This document shows positions 22,164-31,383 of a stretch of 64,000 bases of DNA, in pieces. This stretch comes from CAXBNB01 sp965267535. GTDB taxonomy: Bacteria > Bacteroidota > Bacteroidia > Cytophagales > Cyclobacteriaceae. The translations under genes and the position numbers were made by a program. The notes under the pieces are model-generated. The model searched no databases. It was not told the origin of the DNA and saw only the letters and a list, made by a program, of their open reading frames with translations. Position 1 is the first letter of the stretch; every line of letters starts with the position of its first letter. The stretch spans positions 558,001-622,000 of the forward strand of contig OZ254082.1 in NCBI GenBank assembly GCA_965267535.1. Reading direction: 5' to 3'.

Positions 22164-24798
22164 TAGTGGTTTCCTCCTTCATATACCTGCTCGATCCAAA
22201 ATTGACTATAAATTCCGAACCGGCATTTATTTCACTGTTAACTAAAATTTCTCCTCCCATAGATTCTACCTGTGCTTTGGTGATGAAAAGACCAACACCC
22301 CGGGCATTTTCGTTGTGGTGAAATGTTTTTCTTAATCCAAACAACTTGTTGCCGTGCTTTTCCAGGTCAATTCCCAGTCCATTGTCTTTTACGACCAAAA
22401 AAACCTGCCCGTCTTTCACTTTTGTGCTGATATGTATCAGGAGCGGTCTGTCCGGATGATTATACTTCAATGCATTCGACAACAGGTTTTGCAGGATGCT
22501 TTCAAGGTAGACCTTTGGGTAAACGATGTGGTCAATTTGCTCAAAATTTTCCGTAATAAGAGCATTTTTCTTGATTATTTCATTGCTTACCTCCTGCTTT
22601 ACTTTTTTTAGGGTAGCCGAAAAGCGGAGCGGCTGTTGTTTTTTGTTTAATTCCCACGATGTTTTGATTACCTCTGTTAGTTCGTTGATGGTTTCGTGCA
22701 GATTTGTCGAGGTGATTTTGAGTTGCTCTAGTACAAATTGCGTATTTTCTATCGATTGATCCATCTCGTAGAGATTCATCAGTGAAAAAATATTGGCAAT
22801 AGGTGCGCGAAGGTTGTGAGAGGCTATCTGAGCAAATTCCTCGAGCTGTTTGTTTTGCTTAATCAGAAAGTCATTGAGTTTGTTCTGTTCGCGTTCCAGA
22901 GCCTTGCGGGCAGAAATGTCGTAAAAAACCAGTTGCGTTGAAGGCTTGTTTTGGTACGTAATAAAAGAACCCATTACTTCTACATCGATGGTAGAGCCGT
23001 CAAGCCTGATAAATTGCTCCTCGATTTGAGGGGCAGTTTTGTTTTGGGCCACCTCCTGTTGCCTTTTTTGTACCATCGAGCGATCACTTTCTACTACAAA
23101 GTCTATTACATTTTTGCCAAGTAAGTCGTTTTTGTGGGTAGCCAAAACGATTCGCATGGCTTCTTTATTAACGAACTTGATGATCCCATCGGTGTGGATC
23201 AATATGGCTACAGGAGAATTGTTTACCAATTGACGGTAACGTTTTTCACTCGAAATAAGGTCTTTGCGGTTGTTGTGATTTTCGATGGCAAGGCTTAGAA
23301 TGTTTGCCATGTTGTGGATTAAGTCCAGTTCCTCTTTTTTAGGATGCCGAACCGTCTTGTAATACATAGCAAAAGTTCCCAGTACCTTTTGTTTTACGGA
23401 TAGTATGGGCACTGACCAACAAGCTTTCAGGCCTTCTCTGAGGGCTAGGTCTGATACGCTTGCCCACAGGGGATCATTGGCTATGTCGGATACAATTACG
23501 GTTTGACGGGTAAATGCAGCTGTACCACACGACCCCTGAGCCGGACCGATAGGCAGGTTGTTTACTTGCTGGTTGTAGCGATCGGGCAAGCTGGGAGCTG
23601 TGCCATGAACCAGAACGTTGAGGTTGGGATCTAGTAGCAGTATGGATGCCATTACTCCGGAAATAATGTTTTCAACCCCTAGACAGGTGAAATTAAAGAT
23701 TTCACTCAGATCGTTTTCCTTGGCTACCTTTTCCAAAATGTCTTTATGGAGTTTGGTTAGCTTGTTGTGTTTTTTTTCCTTGGTGATATCCCGTATTATG
23801 CCATTCGACCCATTGAAATTTCCCTTACTGTCGTAGTTTGCTCGCGCTGTGATAGACACATAAAAAGGAGTCTTGTCTTTTTTTAACAATTCTCCGTGCA
23901 TATTGCGAATAGAGCCTTTTTCTTTCAGAATTTCCCGAAAAGCATCACTGGTTTCGGGCGATTTAAAGAAGATTTTCTGGTCTTTGTTGAGCACTTCTTC
24001 GGGTTTAAATCCGGATATTTCCTCTACAGAAGGGCTTACAACCTGGACCACCCCGTCTTTGTCGCTTCGGTAGTATATGTCCGATATCGATTGAAAAATT
24101 TCCCTGAACTTACTTTCGCTTTTGATCAATTCTCTCTCAAAGCGATCCTGATTGGTTATATCTTTTACCAGGCCACTGGTGCTGAGTATTTGATTAGACT
24201 CGTCGCGTTTGGCATATATAGTAAAACTAAGCGTTTTGCATTGGTTGTCGGGAAGTTTAAAAATTAGCCGGGCATCTGAGACCTGTCCTGTGTTTTCCAG
24301 CTCTTTGTATATTTTCTCTGATTTATCCGTTTTGAAAAAATCATCTGTTGATTTGCCAATCAATTCAGCAGGGGCAAGGCCACACATAGGCTTAATGGTA
24401 GGACTTACCGTGTTTATGATTCTGCCGTTGGTAGTGGTATAGTAGACGTCTGATATCGATTGGATTATTTCATCAAACTTTTTTTGACAGTCGATTAGTG
24501 CAGTGTCATTCGGGGGGCTTTTGGGTATTGGTGTTAGAGTGGCTAAACATTCATTTTCGCCCGCATCGATAAATCGCAGATAGTAGGAAATGTCGTTGAT
24601 GATGATCTGGTCAGGAAAATGCTGTGCCACCGATGTACAATCGCTGAAGTTTTTGAGAAATCCCACATTAGGGTAAAATGGCTCGATGAGCAGGTGAAAC
24701 GGAGAGCCAATAATCTGCTGAGCGTTTGGGAAAAAGTGGGTGGCTGAAGTCGGAAAAAAGCGCAAGACGATACCGCGGTGTTTTTCTATAAAAAACAC
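22138..24798 (-). CDS. Multi-PAS/GAF sensor histidine kinase
   Basis: 886-aa soluble kinase with no evident membrane helix. Order: a PAS-like N-terminal segment (about 1-95), PAS 1 (108-218), PAS 2 (229-340), GAF (about 350-510, with GPAQGSCGTAAFTRQ), PAS 3 (about 520-640), HisKA with H661 in EFAQIASHNLRAP, and HATPase with an N-box near 771-775 and DNGLGI. PAS 1 and 2 open with near-identical FDEIIQSISDVYY and FREIFQSISDIYY, suggesting tandem duplication. The SHNLRAP H-box is common in Bacteroidota. The start is GTG. The open frame reaches 24879 without another ATG, GTG or TTG. The stimulus is unknown. Confidence 0.9.
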   Translation of the reverse strand: MFFIEKHRGIVLRFFPTSATHFFPNAQQIIGSPFHLLIEPFYPNVGFLKNFSDCTSVAQHFPDQIIINDISYYLRFIDAGENECLATLTPIPKSPPNDTALIDCQKKFDEIIQSISDVYYTTTNGRIINTVSPTIKPMCGLAPAELIGKSTDDFFKTDKSEKIYKELENTGQVSDARLIFKLPDNQCKTLSFTIYAKRDESNQILSTSGLVKDITNQDRFERELIKSESKFREIFQSISDIYYRSDKDGVVQVVSPSVEEISGFKPEEVLNKDQKIFFKSPETSDAFREILKEKGSIRNMHGELLKKDKTPFYVSITARANYDSKGNFNGSNGIIRDITKEKKHNKLTKLHKDILEKVAKENDLSEIFNFTCLGVENIISGVMASILLLDPNLNVLVHGTAPSLPDRYNQQVNNLPIGPAQGSCGTAAFTRQTVIVSDIANDPLWASVSDLALREGLKACWSVPILSVKQKVLGTFAMYYKTVRHPKKEELDLIHNMANILSLAIENHNNRKDLISSEKRYRQLVNNSPVAILIHTDGIIKFVNKEAMRIVLATHKNDLLGKNVIDFVVESDRSMVQKRQQEVAQNKTAPQIEEQFIRLDGSTIDVEVMGSFITYQNKPSTQLVFYDISARKALEREQNKLNDFLIKQNKQLEEFAQIASHNLRAPIANIFSLMNLYEMDQSIENTQFVLEQLKITSTNLHETINELTEVIKTSWELNKKQQPLRFSATLKKVKQEVSNEIIKKNALITENFEQIDHIVYPKVYLESILQNLLSNALKYNHPDRPLLIHISTKVKDGQVFLVVKDNGLGIDLEKHGNKLFGLRKTFHHNENARGVGLFITKAQVESMGGEILVNSEINAGSEFIVNFGSSRYMKEETTNDKNSDHR

Positions 24799-24948
24799 CG
24801 TGTCTGTTCCGTTTTGACTGTATGCTATGTTTGAGTTGATGGCGGAGTGATGGTTGTCAACAATTTTCCAAAGATTAATTTACAAAATAAAAAATAAAAC
24901 CCTCCTAAATTTATGAGGAATGATACTATTAAAAACTAACTCATGGGG

Positions 24949-24956
24949 TAAATTTG
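24949..24956 (+). promoter_or_regulatory. Probable -7 element of glyA-tatC-rpiB
   Basis: TAAATTTG matches TAnnTTTG, 25 bp before the glyA ATG. The -33 box is not obvious. Confidence 0.5.
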
Positions 24957-24981
24957 CGGCCTTAAAGAATCATGATATAGT

Positions 24982-26268
24982 ATGCAAAGAGATCAACAAG
25001 TATTTGATATTATAAAAAGAGAGCAGCAGAGACAGGAAGAGGGGTTGGAACTAATTGCTTCGGAAAATTTTGTATCGCCACAGGTGATGGAAGCTCAAGG
25101 GAGCGTATTGACCAACAAATATGCCGAAGGACTTCCCGGAAAGCGCTATTATGGTGGATGCGAGGTAGTAGACGAAACTGAAAATCTTGCCAGAGAAAGA
25201 GCAAAAGAATTGTTTGGCGCATCGTGGGTAAATGTGCAGCCTCACTCAGGGGCTCAGGCCAATGCTGCCGTAATGCTTGCCGCTATCAATGCCGGAGATA
25301 AAATACTTGGATTTGACTTGTCGCACGGAGGGCACCTGACACACGGTTCCCCTGTCAACTTTTCCGGAAAGTTATACCAGACCAGCTTCTATGGTGTGGA
25401 TAAAGAAACCGGGTTGATCGATTATGACAAACTGGAAGAAACAGCACGTACAGAGAAGCCCAAACTTATAATATGTGGCGCGTCTGCATATAGCCGCGAT
25501 TGGGACTATGCACGCTTCAGGGCTATAGCCGATGAAGTAGGGGCTTTGCTTATGGCCGATATATCTCATCCTGCAGGATTGATTGCCCGTGGTTTGCTTA
25601 GCGACCCGCTGGAGTATTGTCACATCGTGACTACTACCACCCACAAAACCCTGAGGGGTCCCAGAGGTGGTATGATCATGATGCGCGAAGATTTTGACAA
25701 CCCTTTTGGATTAAAAACGCCTAAGGGAGAGTTGAGAAAAATGAGTGCATTGCTTGATTCGGGTGTTTTTCCGGGTACACAGGGAGGCCCGCTTGAGCAT
25801 GTGATCGCAGCTAAAGCAGTAGCATTTGGTGAGGCACTGTCCGATGAGTATATGCAGTATGTAATGCAGGTGCAAAAAAATGGCCGTGCTATGGCGCAGG
25901 CATTTGTGAGCAAGGGATACGACGTAATATCAGGCGGTACAGACAACCATATATGTCTGATCGATCTTCGCTCCAAAGGGCTGACCGGTAAGCTAGCAGA
26001 AAATACATTGATCAAAGCAGACATCACTGTAAACAAAAATATGGTGCCCTTTGATGACAAGTCACCGTTTGTTACATCGGGTATGCGAGTGGGCACTGCG
26101 GCCATGACTACCCGAGGCATGAAAGAAGCCGATATGGAAAAAATCGTTGACCTGATTGATTCTATTCTTTCGGATACTGAAGACGAAAGTAACATTGCAC
26201 GCATAAAAAGCCAGATCAACGAGTGGATGCATGAATTTCCGCTGTATAGAGAACTGATAAAAGGGTAA
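24982..26268 (+). CDS. glyA: Serine hydroxymethyltransferase
   Basis: PLP enzyme interconverting serine and glycine with tetrahydrofolate, the main source of one-carbon units. 428 aa with the Schiff-base lysine K222 in TTTTHKTLRGPRGG, the ASENF substrate motif (27-31) and HGGHLTHGS (115-123). It leads a three-gene operon, 4 bp before tatC. Confidence 0.97.
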   Translation: MQRDQQVFDIIKREQQRQEEGLELIASENFVSPQVMEAQGSVLTNKYAEGLPGKRYYGGCEVVDETENLARERAKELFGASWVNVQPHSGAQANAAVMLAAINAGDKILGFDLSHGGHLTHGSPVNFSGKLYQTSFYGVDKETGLIDYDKLEETARTEKPKLIICGASAYSRDWDYARFRAIADEVGALLMADISHPAGLIARGLLSDPLEYCHIVTTTTHKTLRGPRGGMIMMREDFDNPFGLKTPKGELRKMSALLDSGVFPGTQGGPLEHVIAAKAVAFGEALSDEYMQYVMQVQKNGRAMAQAFVSKGYDVISGGTDNHICLIDLRSKGLTGKLAENTLIKADITVNKNMVPFDDKSPFVTSGMRVGTAAMTTRGMKEADMEKIVDLIDSILSDTEDESNIARIKSQINEWMHEFPLYRELIKG

Positions 26269-26272
26269 GTAT

Positions 26273-27115
26273 ATGAGTGATTTGCCAGAAGTACAACACG
26301 AAGAACAAGAGCTGGAGCAGCCCGAAATGACGTTTTTAGACCACCTGGAAGAGCTCCGGTGGCATATTATACGTGCATTTATTGCGATGGCCGGTTTTAC
26401 GATCATTGCTTTTTTGGCAAAGGGAATAGTCTTTGGACAAATAATACTGGGGCCGTCACGTACAGACTTCTGGACATACCGTATGCTTTGCGAGCTGGCA
26501 GATTTACTCAGTACTTCCGGACTTTGTATAGATGAGTTACCGTTCATCATTCAAAGTCGGCAAATGACCGGACAGTTTACCATGCACATTACTTCCTCCT
26601 TTGCGGTAGGGTTGGTGTGCGCTTTTCCGTATGTGTTTTGGGAAATATGGCGTTTTATAAGCCCCGGCATGTATGTAAATGAGAGATCTGTGGCCAGAGG
26701 AGCGGTTTTTTACGTGAGTCTGCTCTTTATGATGGGTGTATCTTTTGGTTACTTCATATTGGCTCCATTGTCCATCAATTTTCTATCCAATTACCAAATC
26801 GACCCCAGCATCCTCAATGAGTTTGATATTGTGTCGTACGTATCTACCATCACCACACTGGTGCTTGCCTGTGGTCTGTTGTTTCAGTTGCCCATGGTGG
26901 TATACTTCCTTACCAAGGTTGGCCTCATTACCCCTCAATTGTTAAAAGATTATAGAAAACACGGTATAGTAGTAATATTCTTTTTGGGAGCTATGCTTAC
27001 TCCGCCCGATCCTTTCAGTCAGGTGTTGATAGCATTTCCACTTATAGGATTGTACCAGTTTAGTATTTTGGTAGCCAAGAGGACATACCGTAGATTAGAA
27101 AAAGAAGAATTATGA
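26273..27115 (+). CDS. tatC: Sec-independent protein translocase TatC
   Basis: Inner-membrane receptor for twin-arginine signal peptides. 280 aa, six predicted helices, with the N-terminal cytosolic motif FLDHLEELRWHIIRA and the FPYVFWEIWRFISPGMYVNER loop of the family. The first periplasmic loop (residues about 50-105) is longer than in E. coli TatC. tatA/B is not in the window. It overlaps rpiB by 4 bp. Confidence 0.95.
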   Translation: MSDLPEVQHEEQELEQPEMTFLDHLEELRWHIIRAFIAMAGFTIIAFLAKGIVFGQIILGPSRTDFWTYRMLCELADLLSTSGLCIDELPFIIQSRQMTGQFTMHITSSFAVGLVCAFPYVFWEIWRFISPGMYVNERSVARGAVFYVSLLFMMGVSFGYFILAPLSINFLSNYQIDPSILNEFDIVSYVSTITTLVLACGLLFQLPMVVYFLTKVGLITPQLLKDYRKHGIVVIFFLGAMLTPPDPFSQVLIAFPLIGLYQFSILVAKRTYRRLEKEEL

Positions 27116-27543
27116 CAAAGATAGCTATAGGGGGAGACCATGCTGGTTTTTCCTACAAAGAAAAAATAGTAAAGCACTTGGAGTCTAAAGGAGTTGAAGT
27201 AAAAGATTTTGGGCCGTTTTCTACAGATTCGGTTGATTACCCGGATTTCGTACACCCTGTGGCCAGTGGGGTTTCCGATGAGGAATTCGACTTAGGTATA
27301 CTCATTTGCGGGAGTGGTAATGGTGTAGCTATGACAGCCAATAAGCATCAGAAAATACGTGCAGCATTGTGCTGGAATACTGATCTGGCAGCTTTGGCCC
27401 GTCAGCACAACAACGCCAATATAATATGCATACCCGAGCGTTTTGTAGATTATGAGCTTGCTGAGCAAATGGTGGACACTTTCCTTTCTGCAGCGTTTGA
27501 AGGAGGTAGGCATCAAAATAGAGTCAATAAGATATCGTGTTGA
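27112..27543 (+). CDS. rpiB: Ribose-5-phosphate isomerase B
   Basis: 143 aa. Interconverts ribulose- and ribose-5-phosphate in the pentose phosphate pathway. Motifs GGDHAGF (D9, H10) and LICGSGNGVAMTANK with the catalytic C66 are intact. It is the last gene of glyA-tatC-rpiB and is followed by a terminator. Confidence 0.96.
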   Translation: MTKIAIGGDHAGFSYKEKIVKHLESKGVEVKDFGPFSTDSVDYPDFVHPVASGVSDEEFDLGILICGSGNGVAMTANKHQKIRAALCWNTDLAALARQHNNANIICIPERFVDYELAEQMVDTFLSAAFEGGRHQNRVNKISC

Positions 27544-27902
27544 TAACAGAGAACAAACACTAAATGAAAAATGAGCCGGCCAGAGTGTCGGCTTTTTTTA
27601 TGCTCCAGATTTGAAGCAGTGAGGTCAGGCTATGCTGAGTGTGGTAGGATGCTAGAAAAAGGCTCGCACCAGCGCACAGCGTATTCTTAGTATCAGGTGA
27701 AAAGCCAACTCCGCAAGAAACATTCATTTTCACATGTGTTTGACCCAGGTCTATCGATCTTAGCTGCATGAAGCTCCCAAATTCCTGTTATTTTTTCTGG
27801 ATGGGATGTGTTTCCTCTTGATGGATTACTTTAGAAATTATCCTCCTTGGTCTTAATGTACAAATGAAAGTGTTACTCAGCAGAGCCTAAAAAAACGGAG
27901 GT
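27544..27902. other. Intergenic region after rpiB
   Basis: 359 bp. Apart from the rpiB terminator at 27574 I see no supported feature. A minus-strand open frame of 69 codons (27560-27769) has no recognisable domain and overlaps the terminator. Confidence 0.5.
27574..27600 (+). terminator. Terminator of glyA-tatC-rpiB
   Basis: AGCCGGC (27574-27580) pairs with GTCGGCT (27587-27593), one G-U pair, 6-nt loop, followed by TTTTTT. Confidence 0.82.
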
Positions 27903-29312
27903 TTAGTTTTTTACATATACATTCTTCCACTCGGGGTGTGGGGTGTATTTGCTGGCAATAGTAGGCAGCTTGTCGAATAGCACGGGAACAAGTCCTTTTT
28001 CGTCTACAATTACCTCCGGAAGGTCGCTTTGGAGATTGAGGTATATTGCAGATAGATTATCGTAATGCGAGGTATTAGAGAGGTGTTCTGCAGCGAGTTG
28101 CCAGTTGAGGTATGGAGTTGCCAGAGTGCTCTCATGGTAAAGATCTACATGGTCACCTATCACCCAAAGGGTTTTGCCGGAGGTTAGTTCCAGATAGGGA
28201 GACGGTTGCACGGCAAGCCTGTCAAAAGCAATAAACTCGTCTACATAAAGCCATTTTTTCAAAGGAAAAAGCATGTTGAGCAGGATGAGTGAGGCAATGA
28301 TGATAAAATTGGCTTCAGCGACAATCCATTTTTTGAGTAAAATCAGGTAGTGAGATGTAAAAAATGCAAAGCCTGGCACCAGAAAGGCTAGCTGATAAGT
28401 AGCCAGCTCTTTGGTAACTACCAACGAAAGGAGCCCCATTGCCATGAAAAACAGCATTACATGTTGTATTCTGACCTGAAAATTGACAAACCGCCCGATA
28501 GCCAGTGCCCGGACATAAGAAATAGCAAAAATACCGAAGGGAACAACCGCCAGTCCGGCCAACTCTGCCCAGGACAAATAATGGTAGGCTGATAAATTAA
28601 AAACAGACTGAAAAAAAGCCCTGTTGTACAATGCAAGAGCATCGAACCAAAAGTAGTACAAGGCTACTATAGCCAGCATAAGTACAAAGCCGTAAAGCAG
28701 TAAAAACATGCGCCTGACTACCGATCCGGTATAGATAAAAAGAGAGAGCATGATAACCACAAAGTATAAAAACAAGGGCAGGTAAAACAGGGTGGCTATG
28801 CCCAGAAACAGTCCCATCCGGATAAAGAGGTTGTCGCGAGTGGTGTTGTCCATGCGAAGAAAAAGACTGTTGATAGCCAGTAGCACGAATGTCATTCCCA
28901 GCAATACCGGAGACAATGTGAAAAAATCAAATGAGAGGTGCATAAAAAGCACATACATCAACGCCGGTACGTAGGTGTTTTGGCTGTAAGCTTTATTTCT
29001 AATCAGTAGACTATTAAAAATACCTGCCTGAATCAGCACCAGCAGTGCTGAGATAGTCTGGTAGGCTAGGGTGCTTTTGCCGGCAATCAGATGGATAAGG
29101 CCGTAGGTGCCTGCAGCGAGCGGACCTGTGAAATCCCACACGTCGCGATACATAAATTTGCCCTGAGCAAGCGCCTCACCAATTACCATCCACTTTAGCT
29201 CGGGCACCATCAGTGGAATGCCCAGGTAAATAACCGGAATTCGGATTAGCAGCATCAGCCCAAAAATAAAGGCCAGTCGGTAAGGGTCGTTGATTTTGAA
29301 AAAGTGTAGCAA
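27903..29312 (-). CDS. Polytopic membrane protein, possible GT-C-fold glycosyltransferase
   Basis: 469 aa with about 10-11 hydrophobic helices, then a soluble C-terminal tail of about 90 residues. The segment YRDVWDFTGPLAAGTYGLIH in the first extracytoplasmic loop places an acidic residue just before a P-rich turn, as in GT-C transferases that use polyprenyl-phosphate sugars. This is the only functional hint. No close family is recognised. It is divergent from rbfA with 350 bp between. Confidence 0.6.
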   Translation of the reverse strand: MLHFFKINDPYRLAFIFGLMLLIRIPVIYLGIPLMVPELKWMVIGEALAQGKFMYRDVWDFTGPLAAGTYGLIHLIAGKSTLAYQTISALLVLIQAGIFNSLLIRNKAYSQNTYVPALMYVLFMHLSFDFFTLSPVLLGMTFVLLAINSLFLRMDNTTRDNLFIRMGLFLGIATLFYLPLFLYFVVIMLSLFIYTGSVVRRMFLLLYGFVLMLAIVALYYFWFDALALYNRAFFQSVFNLSAYHYLSWAELAGLAVVPFGIFAISYVRALAIGRFVNFQVRIQHVMLFFMAMGLLSLVVTKELATYQLAFLVPGFAFFTSHYLILLKKWIVAEANFIIIASLILLNMLFPLKKWLYVDEFIAFDRLAVQPSPYLELTSGKTLWVIGDHVDLYHESTLATPYLNWQLAAEHLSNTSHYDNLSAIYLNLQSDLPEVIVDEKGLVPVLFDKLPTIASKYTPHPEWKNVYVKN

Positions 29313-29663
29313 GGGCGTACAGTTACTTCAGCGCTAATTTAGAAATACAGGCAAAGATGTACAGTGTAGTTGAATTTATGGATACATTCTTCGTATTATT
29401 CTTAGCAAGAAAACCGCTCAACCTGATAGTATAAGGCAGCTTAAGGGGGTATGCCTAAAGGTGACCTTTTTTAATTCCAGTAGATTCTTTGTGTAGGTGT
29501 CGAATTTTTATACTTAAGAGAAGAGCGGTAAGCGTAAAACGAAATGTGGCAAAGTTGAAATAAATATAAAATAATCGGGATATTTGCCCACTTGCCTGAA
29601 AATAGTGGTGGTGGTAGGAGTAGAGTTGTAAGTCAATGTATCACAAGAAATGCGAATAAACGA
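29313..29663. other. Divergent intergenic region between the GT-C-like gene and rbfA
   Basis: 351 bp without a supported gene. A short stem AAAGG-TGA-CCTTT followed by T residues (29457-29472) is visible but weak. No clear TAnnTTTG element was found for either gene. Confidence 0.5.
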
Positions 29664-30035
29664 ATGAGTAGTACACGACAACTGAAATATGCAGGGTTGA
29701 TTCAAAAAGACCTGAGTGAGATTTTTCAACGCGATGCGCGTCATATATTGGGCAAAGCTTTTGTAACAGTGACCGGTGTGGAAGTGAGCCCGGACCTGAG
29801 TTTCGCCAAGATTTTTGTAAGCCTGATGATGGTAGATGATAAGCAGCAATTTATGACTGTGCTGGACAATCACAAAAAAGAAATCCGTAAAGCATTGGGC
29901 AATAAAATAGGAAAGCAGGTACGCATTGTGCCGGAAATCGCATTTTTTCTAGACGAAACAGGCGACCAGGCTCAGCGCATAGAAGACCTGTTGGCTGGGT
30001 TGGACATACCCCCGGCAGATCCCGAAGATGAATAA
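29664..30035 (+). CDS. rbfA: Ribosome-binding factor A
   Basis: 123 aa from ATG 29664. The frame opens 72 bp earlier, but homologues start MxxxRQxxxxxLIQKDLSEIF, so the internal Met is chosen. KH-like fold with VTVTGVEVSPDLSFAKIFVS. It binds the 30S subunit during 16S rRNA 5'-end maturation. The permease gene follows after 58 bp, a pairing I associate with Bacteroidota genomes. Confidence 0.93.
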   Translation: MSSTRQLKYAGLIQKDLSEIFQRDARHILGKAFVTVTGVEVSPDLSFAKIFVSLMMVDDKQQFMTVLDNHKKEIRKALGNKIGKQVRIVPEIAFFLDETGDQAQRIEDLLAGLDIPPADPEDE

Positions 30036-30093
30036 AAGCTAAGCAAATACTTACTTGTAGTATATTTGATTCAGTCAGACGGCAGATTGCTCT

Positions 30094-31320
30094 ATGAATT
30101 TTCCTTTGTTTGTAGCATACCGGTATTTTTTTTCTAAGAAAAAGAAAAACTTCATCAATGTGATAGCCATTATATCCATGGCTGTGGTGGCTATTGCTAC
30201 GGCAGCATTGATATTGGCTTTGTCCGTATACAATGGGATGGAGGGCTTGCTCAGGTCAATCTATGGTACTTTCGATGCGGAGTTGGCGATTTTACCGGCC
30301 GAAGGGAAATCTTTTGAACTGGAAGACGACCTGATGCAACAGATAGAGGCTATAGAAGGAGTGGCGGCCATTACCGAAGTGATAGAAGACAATGCGCTAC
30401 TCAAATACAATCAATCACAAAAACTAGTAAGGATAAAAGGGGTGAGCAATAGTTTTATTGAAACTAGCCCCCTGGGACAGTACCTGATCAACGGAGAATT
30501 TGCCTTGTATCAGGACAGCATACCCTACGCTATTATCGGCAATGGAATAAAATACGATATGGCCATCAATATGCAGGATGATTATTTTCCCTTGCAGTTT
30601 TTTTACCCAAAAAATGTAAAACCCGGAGGGTTAGACCCCTCTAAGTATTTTAGCCGGTCGAGTATCATGCCGGGTGGAGTGTTTAGATTGGAGCAGCATT
30701 ATGATAACGAGTATGTATTTGTGCCGCTGGAATTTGCCAGAGACCTGCTGGCATATGGCAACAGGCGAACCAGTCTGGAAATTACAACTCAGCCGGAGTA
30801 TTCGGTAGACGATGTGCAGCAAAAAATAAAACAAGCTCTGGGAGACACTTTTCATGTATATAACAGCGATCAGCAACATGCCGATTTGTATAAAATACTC
30901 AAGGTTGAAAAACTGTTGGTGTTTCTCATATTTTCCCTGATCATTGGCATTGCATCCATCAACATATTTTTTTCTCTTTCTATGCTCGTAATAGAAAAAA
31001 GGAGAGATATAGCAGTATTGCTTGCCATGGGAGCACCGGCTCGTAAAATCCGTAAGATTTTTTTGTCGGAGGGAGCTATTATCGCTTTTTCAGGAGCCGG
31101 TATAGGGCTTACGTTGGGGCTGGCGATAGCATGGCTGCAGCAGACGTTTGGTTTGGTCTCGATGGGAGGAGGCGAAACAATGGTGCTGCAATCTTACCCG
31201 ATAGAGGTGCAGGTAACCGACTTTATTTACACAGCATTGTGTATAATTTTTATCACCTTTTTGGCCTCAATTCACCCCGCCATAATGGCACCAAAAAACA
31301 CCGATATAAAAGTACAATAA
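30094..31320 (+). CDS. ABC transporter permease, LolC/LolE (FtsX/MacB) type
   Basis: 408 aa, one helix at about 20-45, a large periplasmic domain (about 50-270) and three helices near the C-terminus, the topology of lipoprotein-releasing permeases. LAYRYFxxKKKKNFINVIAIISM-like N-terminus and MLVIEKRRDIAVLLAMGAPARKIRKIF are diagnostic of the family. It probably extracts lipoproteins from the inner membrane with a LolD ATPase encoded elsewhere. Confidence 0.88.
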   Translation: MNFPLFVAYRYFFSKKKKNFINVIAIISMAVVAIATAALILALSVYNGMEGLLRSIYGTFDAELAILPAEGKSFELEDDLMQQIEAIEGVAAITEVIEDNALLKYNQSQKLVRIKGVSNSFIETSPLGQYLINGEFALYQDSIPYAIIGNGIKYDMAINMQDDYFPLQFFYPKNVKPGGLDPSKYFSRSSIMPGGVFRLEQHYDNEYVFVPLEFARDLLAYGNRRTSLEITTQPEYSVDDVQQKIKQALGDTFHVYNSDQQHADLYKILKVEKLLVFLIFSLIIGIASINIFFSLSMLVIEKRRDIAVLLAMGAPARKIRKIFLSEGAIIAFSGAGIGLTLGLAIAWLQQTFGLVSMGGGETMVLQSYPIEVQVTDFIYTALCIIFITFLASIHPAIMAPKNTDIKVQ

Positions 31321-31364
31321 CAGGTAGCGTCTCTACATGGGTTTCTGTTTTGAGACACTACCTG
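31321..31364. terminator. Hairpin between convergent permease and M16 peptidase genes
   Basis: CAGGTAGCGTCTC (31321-31333) pairs with GAGACACTACCTG (31352-31364) with one mismatch and an 18-nt loop, starting directly after the permease stop. No U-tract, so it may protect mRNA 3' ends rather than terminate. Confidence 0.45.
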
Positions 31365-31383
31365 CTTAGCAAATAGGGCTATA

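Noticed and set aside
25620..26219. 199-codon antisense frame within glyA
   Set aside because: It has low complexity (Ser/Pro/Ile-rich), no domain, and lies wholly opposite a conserved enzyme gene.
27560..27769. 69-codon minus-strand frame after rpiB
   Set aside because: Overlaps the rpiB terminator and shows no recognisable protein family. I could not decide between a decayed gene and chance.
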